A stretch of 64,000 nt of DNA from Obelidium mucronatum (taxonomy: Eukaryota; Chytridiomycota; Chytridiomycetes; Chytridiales; Chytriomycetaceae), in the NCBI GenBank assembly GCA_025765595.1, contig JAIVFH010000140.1, positions 1-64,000 of the forward strand. The letters run 5' to 3'. Both the position numbers and the translations under genes were made by a program. This document shows, piece after piece, positions 33,189 to 43,127 of this stretch (positions are counted from its first letter, which is position 1; each line of letters begins with the position of its first letter). Below the pieces are notes generated by a model. The model was not told where the DNA came from, made no database searches, and was given only the letters and a program-made list of their open reading frames with translations.

Positions 33189-33876
33189 TGCGGAAATAGC
33201 TGCCGCTACAACTTTGATTCTATCAAAGGGTTAAAAGCAAACAAATAAAGAAAGAAGAAGAAGATAGAAGAATAAAGAACGAACTTAAATAAAACACCGC
33301 TTACTAACCCCGCTCCCTACGTCACGCGCCTCAAGCCCATCATCCACCCTCATCTCCCCACACGCCACTGTTTGATTTTGACCAGCCCTCACCTCTGCCG
33401 CACCGTGGGTCATCAAACACGTGATAATAATTATTACTAGCTAGACGGAATTGTAATCGCGGTCCCGGGTCCCTGCCTTGGGGTCCGCAATCCGCAACAC
33501 AGTTAAGTCGCGCCACCAGAATTCCAATAGCGCCTTTCTCGATCCTCCGCTACCAGTCTGGGCCACTCTGTGTCCGCCGCCTCCAGGCCTACGTAATAAT
33601 TACCGCAAGGTCCCGTGGATCTCTTCGATCCACTCATGTGACTTGCGTTACACACGCGTCATCTGACATCAAACCCCTTGTCCTGCGAACGCATCACAGG
33701 AGAACAATAGAATGCGTTAAGTTGCGCATCTAGAGAACCTACACCCTCCCCAGGATAATCATGTAAGTAACCGACACGTTTTTACTCTGAAACTGGGACT
33801 CGTGGTAAGCCCTGTAGAGCTGGATAGTGGCCTACTATTTCATTCTCAGCAACTTGTATTTTATTTCTTCACCGCA
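33189..33876 (-). repeat. 688-bp LTR of the gypsy element
   Basis: In element orientation it starts TGCGGTGAAG and ends ATTTCCGCA, with inverted ends TGCGG/CCGCA. A polypurine tract lies on one side and a primer-binding site on the other. Only one copy is in the window. Positions 33,466-33,680 hold short plus ORFs without meaning. Confidence 0.75.
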
Positions 33877-33900
33877 TCCCCTTTTTGTAGTTTCCCCCAC
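33877..33900 (-). promoter_or_regulatory. Polypurine tract of the gypsy element
   Basis: Minus strand reads GTGGGGGAAACTACAAAAAGGGGA directly before the LTR start TGCGG (shown here only as two runs, GTGGGGG and AAAAAGGGGA). It primes plus-strand DNA synthesis. Confidence 0.7.
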
Positions 33901-34250
33901 AAAATGTAAATCTGCAACAAAGAAATCCAATTCCCCCAACACAAATAAATAAATAATAAATAACCAAATAAATCATAAATAAATAAGTGTGTAAATAAAG
34001 ATAAAATAAAGTGAATTAAAGAAACCCTAGTGAAGTGAATTCCCACTTCACAGTAGCCTCTCTTTCAACCATATGCTCGTCCCTGAACATATACCTCACC
34101 CTACAAATTATCCTTAAACCCCAAAATCCTAAAAACCAATAAAACCCAAAAACAACCAAAGACAAAAACTGACTCCTCACGTCCGTGACTTGTCTAAAAA
34201 AATCTTTGGCCCAAAACAAAACTCCTCCAAAATAAATAAAAACAAACTCC
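33901..34250. repeat. A/T-rich 3' untranslated region of the gypsy element
   Basis: Rich in AATA and AAATAAAT runs between the last pol codons and the polypurine tract. No gene seen. Confidence 0.6.
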
Positions 34251-35206
34251 TTAACCCTCCTCGGCATTTCGCTGGTTCCTCTCAGCAATCCTTCTAGAAC
34301 TTCTAGAAGGCATCACAGTAGGTGGTGGTAATGGTTTAGCTTCCCTCCTAGGTTGCCTAGGGACCTTTGACCTCAAAGGTACATTGACCACTACTGGATC
34401 AACCAGTGAAGGGTCTTGGGGATCAACATCCCTTGGCAAAGGTTCATCCCCTTTGTTTCTGCTCTTAAACCAGATCCTATATTTCCTATAGAATTCACCA
34501 TTGTGTTCCTTCTGTTCTTCCCAGAAGATTCTCTTTGTCTCCTCAGGCAAAGTAAGTCATTGAACACCCTGTTCTCCCTAACAGGTTGATTCCTAAACTT
34601 AACCAAGTACCAGAACATATTCTGTTCTCTCCAAACACTAACCATCTTCTCAATTTCGTAGAGAGGATTAACTTCATCTTCCGGATCATAGTCTGGGTCA
34701 AGTTTCTTCCTCAATAGAGGATCAGTAGTGTATAAGGGCTGGTGTGAATGCACCGGTCTCCTTGTTAAGAGTAAGGCCTTGTTTTTCCAAGTTTCCAACT
34801 CCTCCTCAAAACTAGGATGACTGTTGATCACAGCTGCTTCTGCTGAATCAATGGGTTTTCTAGGAGTGAAGGGTCTTAACCTACCCACATGGACTTCACG
34901 AGTAGTAATCTCTCCTCCAGGGAAGGTCTCTACAACAGTGAAAGATGACTCAGAGTCTCCTCCTGACTGAGAGATAATTCTCACAGGTCCAACCCATCTA
35001 AATATAAACTTCTTAGGGGCTCCTAATCTTTGAGCTTCTCCATCCAAGGGAATAGCCAACCAGGCTCTGTCACCAACATCAAATGTATGAGGTGCAGAGT
35101 CGGCATCTCTGGACTTAGCAGCCAAAGCAGCTTTCTTCAAAGCCACTTTTGCTTTAACAACTTCCTGTGCAGCCTGAAGCCCCTTTAAGGTTTCCTTTAT
35201 TGCCAA
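34251..35206 (-). pseudogene. Gypsy integrase C-terminus: GPY/F module and chromodomain
   Basis: The 271-codon frame from 35,206 has KKFIFRWVGPVRIISQSG, the GPY/F module following the integrase core. A chromodomain-like part reads PLYEIEKMVSVWREQNMFWY then LVKFRNQP. In chromoviruses this domain guides integration to marked chromatin. The frame shifts near 34,540, after which 34550-34251 gives a proline- and arginine-rich tail ending TAA. Confidence 0.7.
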
Positions 35207-35225
35207 CTTACGCCTTTCAGAAGCA

Positions 35226-36107
35226 CTAAGTTTGGGCAGGTTGTCTATATTCCAACCAAGATTCCAAGTAACTAGTACTCAGGTCTTCTCCAAAATAGAA
35301 GTATTCACCATGGGGGGTGTTCAAGGCACAAAGAGGTGCCTGCAACTTCCAAAGTTGTCCTGAATTAGCCCACAAAGCGACAGGTCTGAACATAAAAAGT
35401 TTTGTAGTCCTTGGGTCAAACAGAACTTGTGTTCTGTCCTCAGAAGTTCCATCTCTACCATAGCAACGGTAGGTGCAAGAGACAACACCAATGGCATTAT
35501 TTCTATGTAAGGTGATGACAGGTTTTCCAAACTCTTCTGTCAATTCTTCTGGTGGAGGCCTGCGTGAGTAAATTGCAACCCATCTTCTAGGAGGCATGTG
35601 TCCCTTCCTCACTGCTGAAGACTCTAGGTGTTTGGGATCAAGTTTATAGACTGCATCCACCAAGTCCACACGGTCACCATTATTGAGGTAAAAGAATCTA
35701 GGCATGATATCTTTAACAGTCTTCACCCTAGGGTTATAGACTAAACAAAAAATATCCAAGTCATGTTTTTCCATGATTTCCTTCAACCTCTGCCATAGAA
35801 CTTGTTGGTCTTTTAAGTATCCATATAGGTGTTTGCAACACTTATCATTAAATTGGTCCAGACTAGAAAACTGAGCTACAGCAATGTTTGGGAAATCACT
35901 GTCTCTCACAATTGGTGTGGCTTTGAACATTGTATGAGTTTCTAATTCTTCCTGTTCCACGATTTCTACAGGGACCTCAGGATAGATGTTATCGTTAGGA
36001 CTAATACCATAAAACATGTCAGCCGGCAACCTAGCATCACGCGCATGCCAACCAAAGAAAGGAGTTTCATTAGTTAGAGAATGTGCATGTGTTCTATAAG
36101 CAAACAT
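35226..36107 (-). pseudogene. Gypsy integrase end plus an extra region of about 250 residues
   Basis: The first residues (MFAYRTHAHSLTNETPFFGW) are the usual integrase A-YR/N-x-x-x-H-x-x-T-x-x-x-P-F segment. The next 250 residues, up to the GPY/F module, do not match a domain I know; they contain IMPRFFYLNNGDRVDLVDAV, PPRRWVAIYSRRPPP and TKLFMFRPVALW. Integrases normally have a shorter linker here. This frame is uninterrupted. Confidence 0.6.
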
Positions 36108-36109
36108 GA

Positions 36110-36742
36110 TAAAAGGGAGTATATCTTCCCAATCATTAAAATGGACTTATCAATATAAGCCCGAATCTCCTGGGATAAGTTAATAAGTCTTTCAACTGGA
36201 CCATTGGCTCTAGGCCAGTAAGGAGATGTGAAGGTCTTTTCAAATCCCAACATTCTGCTTAACTGCATCATTAAGTCACTGTCTAAGGGGTGGACCTCCA
36301 TCTGTGTGTAGGAACACTGGGATCCCATTTCTACAGAATATCTGTGTAACCAGTGCTCTACAGACAGTTGCTGCCTTCCAGGTTAGGAATAGGGATGGCC
36401 TCAGCCCATTTTGTGAAGCTATCAACCCACACCATCACATAGCAGTTCCCTGAAGGGCCAGGTGGAAGAGGACCCACAAAGTCTAAGAAGGTTCTCTCAT
36501 TGGGAAACTCTCCTGAATGGAATAGGATGTAGGTAGCCTGTCTTAGCCACAAAATCCTTAGATTTCTGACAAACTATGCATGAAGCAACATGATTTTGCA
36601 AGTCAGTGATAATGGTAGGCCACCAATATCTATCCAAGAGGGTAGGCAAGATCTTGGCATGACCCAAGTGTCCTGCATAGAGGTCATCATGGTGCCTTTT
36701 TAGGATTTCCCTTTTCATGCCATCAGGGTACACATAAGGCAA
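36110..36742 (-). pseudogene. Gypsy integrase: zinc finger and catalytic core
   Basis: Zinc finger: RHHDDLYAGHLGHAK followed by CIVCQKSK (HHCC). Core: TFLDFVGPLPPGPSGNCYVM (first Asp), HTDGGPPLRQ in another frame near 36,290 (second Asp), and SPYWPRANGPVERLI (Glu). All three catalytic residues can be read, but the region uses three frames and has a TGA after GGPPLRQ. Confidence 0.8.
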
Positions 36743-37079
36743 TTCGTCCTGAAGTTCGCCTCACTACCTGAGTCCTAAAGTCTGCTACAAAGTACAAGAG
36801 ACCATTTTTGTCTAATACCATGGATTTGGTTTTCTTAACCATAGACTCAATGTCTTCATCTTCAGGAATGACTCCACTTTCCTTAAACCGAATCATGGGT
36901 CCAAACAATTTGTCTTTTAGTTGCATCTTTCTTACTTCTTTTATAGAATCTCCCTGAGTAAAGGACAAAACACCTAAGTTGGTTTCATTAAGGAATGTAG
37001 AAAAGTCTAGTTCTACTTTAGGGTCGAGCCACTGAGTTTTATCAACCAGAACATCCAAATTCCTTGGGAAATAACCTTC
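36743..37079 (-). pseudogene. Gypsy pre-integrase region
   Basis: Continuous with the end of the endonuclease frame (37289-36723). VRKMQLKDKLFGPMIRFKES and MVLDKNGLLYF match the segment normally lying between RNase H and the integrase zinc finger. Its presence after the endonuclease shows that the endonuclease sits on the RNase H side of it. Confidence 0.7.
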
Positions 37080-37935
37080 CAAGTTGGTGTGCAGCTCTAG
37101 GCGCAAATGGTCACTCTGAGGCATTGAGGAATCAATTCTCACATCAAATCCATCTGGACTTATTCTGTTATCAATCAAAATATGATCAATTCTCCAGAAA
37201 GGGTATTCAACTTGGTTCTTGGCCTTCAAAAGCCAAGTTGCACCCATATCATGGGGGTGTTTAACACGAAAACCGTCAGTGATAGTCAACTTTCATCTCC
37301 TTAAACCAATCTTGCTCTTCTTGGGATATAGTAGAAGGGAAATGACCCTCGAGTCCTTCCTCTTGTATCAGAGGTAACACATCAGCGCTTGAAGGCGCTA
37401 TGTTCAAATCTCCTAACAAGATAACTAGGTAAGATTCTCTCAAGACTATACAGTGTTTCTTGAGGTCAGTCAAGAAGTGCATCTTGTACTCATGTCGCTC
37501 TAACCTTTTCATCCCACTTGGAACATAAGTATTGACAATTGCTAGGTCCCCTAGGAACAGAGTTAGGACTCTGCCCTCATCATCAGGATATCTATCCTTG
37601 ACAATGGTTCTGTTCATGCCAGGTAACAGTTTTGCATTCCACTTTACCATGAAGTTCTTTCCTCCACATAATGCCGACACCAGCATAGCCAGTCTCAGTA
37701 TCATTGAGAGAACATTCCCAGTTTGGGAGTTCCTGCAAAGCTTTCAACAATTTCTTACTTTTGTTGTCCTTACCCATTCGAGTTTCTTGCAGACAAATGA
37801 TGCTACATCTTTGAGAGCTCAAGAAGTGTTCCAAAGTTTCGGTTAAAGGGCACTGTTCTAAGGAATTATCCTTGGAGTATTTTTTAAGAAGGCTTCTCAG
37901 CCCATTGATGTTCCAAGTTGAAACATTGACACTTG
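37080..37935 (-). pseudogene. Exonuclease III/APE1-type AP endonuclease domain within gypsy pol
   Basis: About 285 residues, the usual size of the family. Motifs in order: VSTWNINGLRSLL (Asn of motif I, as human APE1 N68), IICLQETRM (Glu, E96), TGYAGVGIMW, EGRVLTLF, AIVNTYVPSG (Tyr, Y171), ILLGDLNIAPSSADV (Asp/Asn, D210/N212), FWRIDHILID (Asp, D283) and PQSDHLRLEL (Asp/His, D308/H309). Every metal and catalytic position is present. The family cuts DNA 5' of abasic sites; LINE endonucleases are distant relatives, but the EGRV, NTYVP, DLN(I)A and WRID pattern is closer to the repair enzymes. Here it is preceded by RNase H and a 130-residue linker and followed by the pre-integrase region. Two one-base shifts, near 37,640 and 37,285, break the frame in this copy. 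Confidence 0.9.
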
Positions 37936-38803
37936 GTACGAGGTGACCAAGTTTCTGTTTTGGAGACTTCTTCAAGTCCCTAACATTTGAAATCTTTCTT
38001 TCAAGTTTGTTTTTCTTCATAATCATCTTACCAATCCCTGACATTAAGTCATTTATGTTTTCTGGCTCAGCAGCTACTGAGATGTGTGCAAGAGTCTCTT
38101 GACAGATTCTCCTGAACTCGCTTTTTGCAAACTGTCTCTGGCTGTCATTTTCTGAGTATTTGTCAAACATGTAAGTCTCATACAAAGTTTTGAGGGGCTC
38201 TCTTATCCCCTGGTCATCTCTATGACCTTCAGCCTCTTTTTCAACTATCTCCTTCATCCTCGAAGGAGTTTCCTGGGTATCAAAAGGATCTGGTGTCCCC
38301 GATTTATTATGTAAGTTAATTCTGGACAAGTTGTCAGCAACAATTTGTTGTTTTCCTGGGACATGAACCAAAGTTATGTCATAATCACTAAGGGCATAAG
38401 CCCATCGCGCAAAACGTCCAGTTAAGGCGCCATTTTTAAACAAAGGAATCAAAGCAGAGTGGTCTGTTTCAATAGTTACAGGTCTCTGAAAGATGTATTT
38501 GTCAAAGCAGTTGACAGACCAAATCACTGCAAGGCCCTCCCTATCAGTATTTGTGTATCTTTGTTCAACTTCAGATAATGTCCTTGAAATGAAAGCAACA
38601 GGCTTTCTGTCACTTCTCTTTCCTGTAGTCCCCTTGATAAAGAGGGCAGCTCCTAAGGCTGTTCCTGAGGCATCACATTCAATAACAAATGTGTCCTCAG
38701 GCCCAGGTATATGCATCAGGTTGTCAGCACTTAGCTGTTTAACTAAGTCTCTAAAACTTTTCTCACAGGCCTCAGTCCATAACCATGAGCTATCAGCCTT
38801 CAA
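37936..38803 (-). pseudogene. Gypsy RNase H and linker to the endonuclease
   Basis: RNase H motifs FVIECDASGTALGAALF, RYTNTDREGLAVIWSV, TIETDHSALIPLF and GKQQIVADNLSRI are those of Ty3/gypsy. The next 130 residues are charged and without known domain (for example ETPSRMKEIVEKEAEGHRDD). The same uninterrupted frame runs into the endonuclease, showing that it is fused to pol and not a separate insertion. Confidence 0.85.
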
Positions 38804-40005
38804 TAGGGAGTACAGAGGGGCAGCTATCTGAGCAAAGTTTCTAACAAACCTTCTAAAGTAATTTCCAAATCCTAGAAAGACTGTAACTGTTTAACTGTCT
38901 TTGGTCTAGGCCAGTTGGCCAGTTCAGCTAATTTGCTTGCATCTTTTCTAAGCCCATCCTTAGAAATGCGGTGACCCAAGAATGGTAGTTCTGAGTGGAA
39001 CAAAGTGCACTTTGAAGGTTTAATCTTCAGGTTGTGGTCCCACATTCTTTGAAAGACTTTTTCCAAGTGTTCAAAGTGTTCTTCCTCAGTGTTGGAGTAG
39101 ATGACTACATCATCAACATAAACCATTGCAAACAGGAATCTATATCCTGCAAGGACAGCATCCATTAGTCTCTGGAAACTAGGTGGTGAATTAGTAAGTC
39201 CAAAAGGTAGGACTTTGTACTCAAAGAGTCCCTGAGAGGAGATAAAGGCAGTCTTATCCATACTCTCAGGATCCATAGGGATCTGCCAGAATCCTGACAA
39301 TAAGTCTCTAGAGGAAAAGTAATGTCTATTTCCTATCATATCAAATGTCTCATCAATCCTTGGTAAAGGATATTTGTCCTGTTTAGTTAAGGCATTAATT
39401 CGCCTATAATCAGTGCAGAATCTCCAAGTTCCATCAGCTTTCTTTGCAAGAACCACTGGGGAAGCATACTGAGATGTAGATGGCTGAATAATACCATTTT
39501 TGAGCATAGTCTCAATGTGTTCCTTCAAGATGGCTGTTCTTCCTGCACCTTCAGGGTATGGATGGCTATGAGGGATTCTTGCACCTTCCTTCAGCTCAAT
39601 CTTATGAGGTGGCATTCTTTTTGTGCCTGTTACAACATCACTTTTAAAGATGTTAACATACTTCCTGGCTAAGTCAAGGAGCCTCTTTTTTGTTTGAGGT
39701 GAGTAAAGAGAGTCCATGTGTGACAGGTTTAGCTTCTTTAGGACAGCTTCATCATCACTGAAGAGCTCAGGGATGTAATTCCTTTTTTCTTCCAGACTAG
39801 TATCATGAGCTGGGATGGAATCCATGATAGGATTAGTATAAGGTTCTGTTGAATCAGTGTTCAAGGTTTCTTTGACTTCCAAACCAAGAATGAAGTTCCT
39901 CTTAGACTGGGCTTGCTTTCTAAGTTGACAAGGGTTCAAGGGGAATGGGCCCTTGACATCAATGCTATCTGAAGACAAAACTTCTGTTTCACACAAGGCT
40001 GAATA
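38804..40005 (-). pseudogene. Gypsy reverse transcriptase
   Basis: RT motifs: YASPVVLAKKADGTWRFCTD, INALTKQDKYPLPRIDE, FSSRDLLSGFWQIPM, VLPFGLTNSPPSFQRLMD, the catalytic YVDDVVIYS near 39,110 and FLGHRISKDGL. The frame ends early at LQSF; one base must be restored near 38,873 to read on through LGFGNYFRRFVRNF into RNase H. The first residues of the listed frame (up to about 40,005) derive from the copia A junction. Protease is missing. Confidence 0.88.
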
Positions 40006-40061
40006 AAAAGTTTGAGTAGCCACCACCAACAGCACCAAAACTAGTAACGGCGCCGCGACGA

Positions 40062-41785
40062 ATGTCTCAGAGACTCAGCAAATCACGGACATTGCTTGCG
40101 ACGACGCTGCTGTGCTCACCAACACTCGACGAAGAGGAAACACATGTTTTTGGTGAAGAATGGTCATCAGCGACGATCGAAGACAAATTACACGATGTAC
40201 CACTTACCTTGACGCCTATCTCGAAGACTCCTGAATCACCAAAGACACGGAATGCAGCCATGAAGAACAAATTCCAAGAAGAATGGCTTGCAGCCGAAAA
40301 AGCCGAACTCGACGCGCTCGTGGACAACAAGACCTATAGACTTGTCAAGCTCCTGACGGCATCAATATCGTTGGCAGCAAATGGGTTTACAAGGTCAAGT
40401 TGAACAGCGATGGATCTGTTGAAAGATTTAAGGCGCGTTTAGTCGCTCAGGGATATACACAACAATTCGGATTGGATTATACGGAGACTCACTCACCGGT
40501 TATGCGGGCAGCAACTTTCAGATGGCTTTTATCGCTCACAGCAATCAACGGGTGGGATACCCGCATGTGCGACGTGAGCACCGCATACTTGTATGGCGAT
40601 ATCAACGAACCTGTCTACATGAAGCAGCCTCCCGGATACGACGATGGAACCGGCAGGGTCTATGAACTCCTAAAAGGACTTTACGGATTAAAACAAGCGG
40701 GTCGTATATGGTATAAGAAGTTGACGACTCACCTCAAAGAAACAGGATATACTCAGTCGAAAGCGGACCTGTGCGTCTTCTTTAAGACTGTGGATGGCAA
40801 GACGGTGTACTTGGCTATCTACGTCGACGACTTGTGTTTCTTTGGCGACCAAGCACTTATCAATGAGGGCGTGATTTCTCTTAGAAAGGAATTCAAAATG
40901 CGAGACTTAGGAAAAATTACCTACACAATCGGAATACAAGTTGAACACGTGCCCTCCGGAATCTTCATCCACCAATCAAAATACATCAAGGAAATCTTGG
41001 AGCGATTTACGGGGCATTTTTCGCATTATCCAATTTCCACTCCTTTGCCAAGCTCATTTTCACCAACTCCAGCATCAGACACCACCCCCCTCTTCAACAA
41101 CCCATCCCTATACCTCGAAGCCATCGGATGCCTTAACTACGCAGCTATCAACACTTGCCCGGATATCTCTACAGCTATCTCCTTTCTATCCATCTTCTCC
41201 AGCAAACCATCTCAGCAACACTGGGAAGACCTCATGCGTGTCTTCCGCTACATCCATGATACACAAGACCACGGTATCTTCTACTCTAAACAAGGCAATT
41301 CAAGTCCTATCGGCTACAGCGACGCCGCGTACAACATCCACCACGAAGCTAAGTCGCAGCTTGGCTACATGGTTGTTCTCGCGGATGGCGTCATCAGCTG
41401 GAAATCCATCAAGACTCCAGTCACTCCACTCTCATCTACAGAAGCCGAATACATGTCTATCAGCGAATTAGGACGCGAACTACAGTCTTTCATTCAGCTA
41501 TACGATACACTCAACATACCGCTTGACAAACCAATTCAAGTATTCGAAGATAACCAGTCTACAATTCATCAATGCAACAACGACGTATTCTCACATCGAT
41601 CAAAACACATCAATATTCGATACCACTATATTCGCGAACTAGTCAATTTAAAGCAAGTCAAGGTCACTTGGATCAAGACCGCTGACCAGCCAGCCGATTT
41701 ACTCACCAAGTGCCTTGGACGCGACCAATTCAAGAAACTACGTGCCAAATTTGGCATGATGTCTCTTACTGCGATTACAATTTAA
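40062..41785 (+). pseudogene. Copia A reverse transcriptase and RNase H, one frameshift
   Basis: The first frame (40,062-40,403) covers the RT N-terminus. A missing C near 40,352 shifts the frame; with it the reading would pass through GSKWVYKVKLNSDGS to the 461-codon frame at 40,400. That contains FKARLVAQGYTQQFGLDYTE, VSTAYLYGDINEPVYMKQPP, LKGLYGLKQAGRIW, YVDDLCFFG and copia RNase H motifs ending KHINIRYHYIRE. It is nearly identical to 12,843-14,270. Confidence 0.88.
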
Positions 41786-42063
41786 ACTATTCACGATTCA
41801 AGATTGACTTCCGCGATACGCATTGGGGCTAGTCGTGATTTGCCCCCAATAATGCTAAGTCAACTCTATTCAATTCAATTTTGATTTCGATTCTAGAAGC
41901 TAGAATACTTCATATTTTAAACATACAACTTCGCCGAACCCAAATTAATCACCAAGCCTTAATTAATCATTGGCAATTAATCAAGTCACATTCATGTCAC
42001 ATGACGCAAGTCTGATCGTTGTTCAATTCATTCTTTATTCAATCATGTTCGCTTGAGGGGAAG

Positions 42064-42205
42064 TGTTGGAGGCACATGAAACTCATGTTGCAAGCTCCAT
42101 GTTTGGGAATAAAGTTTAAGAATTCTCTCCAAAATCTCTCTAGTGTCCACAACAATCAGCTCACCTGTCTACAGAACCAGCACCGCTTCCAGTCCCTCTA
42201 CAACA
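42064..42205 (+). repeat. 3' LTR of the second copia A
   Basis: TGTTGGAGGC...TCTACAACA, 142 bp, preceded by the tract TTGAGGGGAAG. Followed directly by copia B gag sequence with no copia B LTR between. Confidence 0.92.
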
Positions 42206-42209
42206 TGAC

Positions 42210-43065
42210 AAAGTCAACTTGTACCCGAAGATATCCGAAAACGTTCTCATGGATAATCCTAGAGCGGAAGGACAATCAGAGGAAGATCACCAGAAAGCGA
42301 TTAAAGAACTTACAGACCTGTTCACTCCACAGTTCGTCAGAATACTACTTGAAGAATTCCTGAGCATAAGTCTCCTGAAGTCGCTTCCAGATATTATCAC
42401 TCCCCTTGGACAGAAATTCATCCCGTTCAAAGAACGCCTTGAGACTCAAGGACTCAAGAAAGCATTCAAGAGCCTTGAAGGAGCACTTGCAGAAATCAAC
42501 GAAATCCTAAAAAATTTCGATAGTATTAGCGGTGATGGATGAAGAAAAGAAGAAGGAGAGTGACGAAAAGAAGGTTGCAGCAGCTGTCAAAAAGCAACAA
42601 CAAGAAGTGGATCGCGCATCATATGCAGCCAGTTCTAATGGAGCCGAAAAGACAAGTGCGAACCAACAAGGAGGAAAGAGAACTTACAGTACTGGATGCT
42701 ACGTGTGCAAGGACAGCCAAACACCAAAGCATGAACCATCAAACTGCAAAGTCATCCTTGAATTAGCAAACAAAAAGGAGTTTGTAAAGATGGCTAACCT
42801 GTTGAATCCCCAAAGTCAGGGCAACGCAAGTCAGAAAACCAAGCGTTTCAAAAGACGCGCGTCAGCTGCAGGGATTAACCAGAAGCCAGGATCGAACAAA
42901 TCCAGTCCAAGCCTTCGTGCCGCCCGTAAGACCATGGGAAGTCTTGCTAAGACCCTTGGTGAGGACATTTTGCACTTCCGGAAATCTAAATTTTGTAATT
43001 TAGCAACTGAATTCCCAAATTACCCCAAACAGCTCGCACAAAGAAAAAGAAATGGTTCCGAGTGA
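42210..43065 (+). pseudogene. Copia B gag, 5'-truncated and frameshifted
   Basis: The first frame reads KVNLYPKISENVLMDNP and ends GDG with TGA at 42,540. An overlapping frame from 42,532 holds a zinc-knuckle-like CYVCKDSQTPKHEPSNC and a basic tail. Gag packages element RNA. One frame change is needed to link the two; it could be decay or ribosomal frameshifting, but nothing marks a slippery site. Confidence 0.65.
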
Positions 43066-43127
43066 CGCTGATGGGATGGATTTTGGAGATTTTAGTTCTA
43101 TTTTTAAATCTACAATGAAAGCTTGCG

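Larger units (their letters stand above)
33189..40017 (-). mobile_element. 5'-truncated Ty3/gypsy chromovirus encoding an AP endonuclease
   Basis: Domain order on the minus strand is RT (40.0-38.87 kb), RNase H (38.8-38.3), linker, AP endonuclease (37.94-37.08), pre-integrase and zinc finger, integrase core (36.6-36.1), an extra 290-codon region (36.1-35.2), GPY/F module and chromodomain (35.2-34.6), C-terminal tail, A/T-rich 3' region, polypurine tract and LTR. Gag, protease and the 5' LTR are missing because the element stops at a junction with copia A near 40,018. At least seven frame changes show that this copy is dead or that the sequence has indel errors. Confidence 0.9.
40018..42205 (+). 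mobile_element. 3' part of a second copia A element
   Basis: Matches 12,097 to about 14,205 of the complete element in reverse orientation. It begins within the integrase-RT linker (CCACCACCAACAGCACC) at the junction with the gypsy and ends with a 142-bp LTR. The 5' LTR, gag and integrase are absent. It retains the RT block missing from the other copy. Confidence 0.9.

Noticed and set aside
36723..38803. LINE inserted into the gypsy as source of the endonuclease
   Set aside because: The same frame joins RNase H and endonuclease; no poly(A), RT or target duplication; motifs are closer to APE1/XthA than to the LINE endonuclease at 63.6-64.0 kb.
42532..42545. Programmed frameshift between copia B gag and the next frame
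   Set aside because: No slippery heptamer or pseudoknot is evident and the surrounding element has many random shifts.
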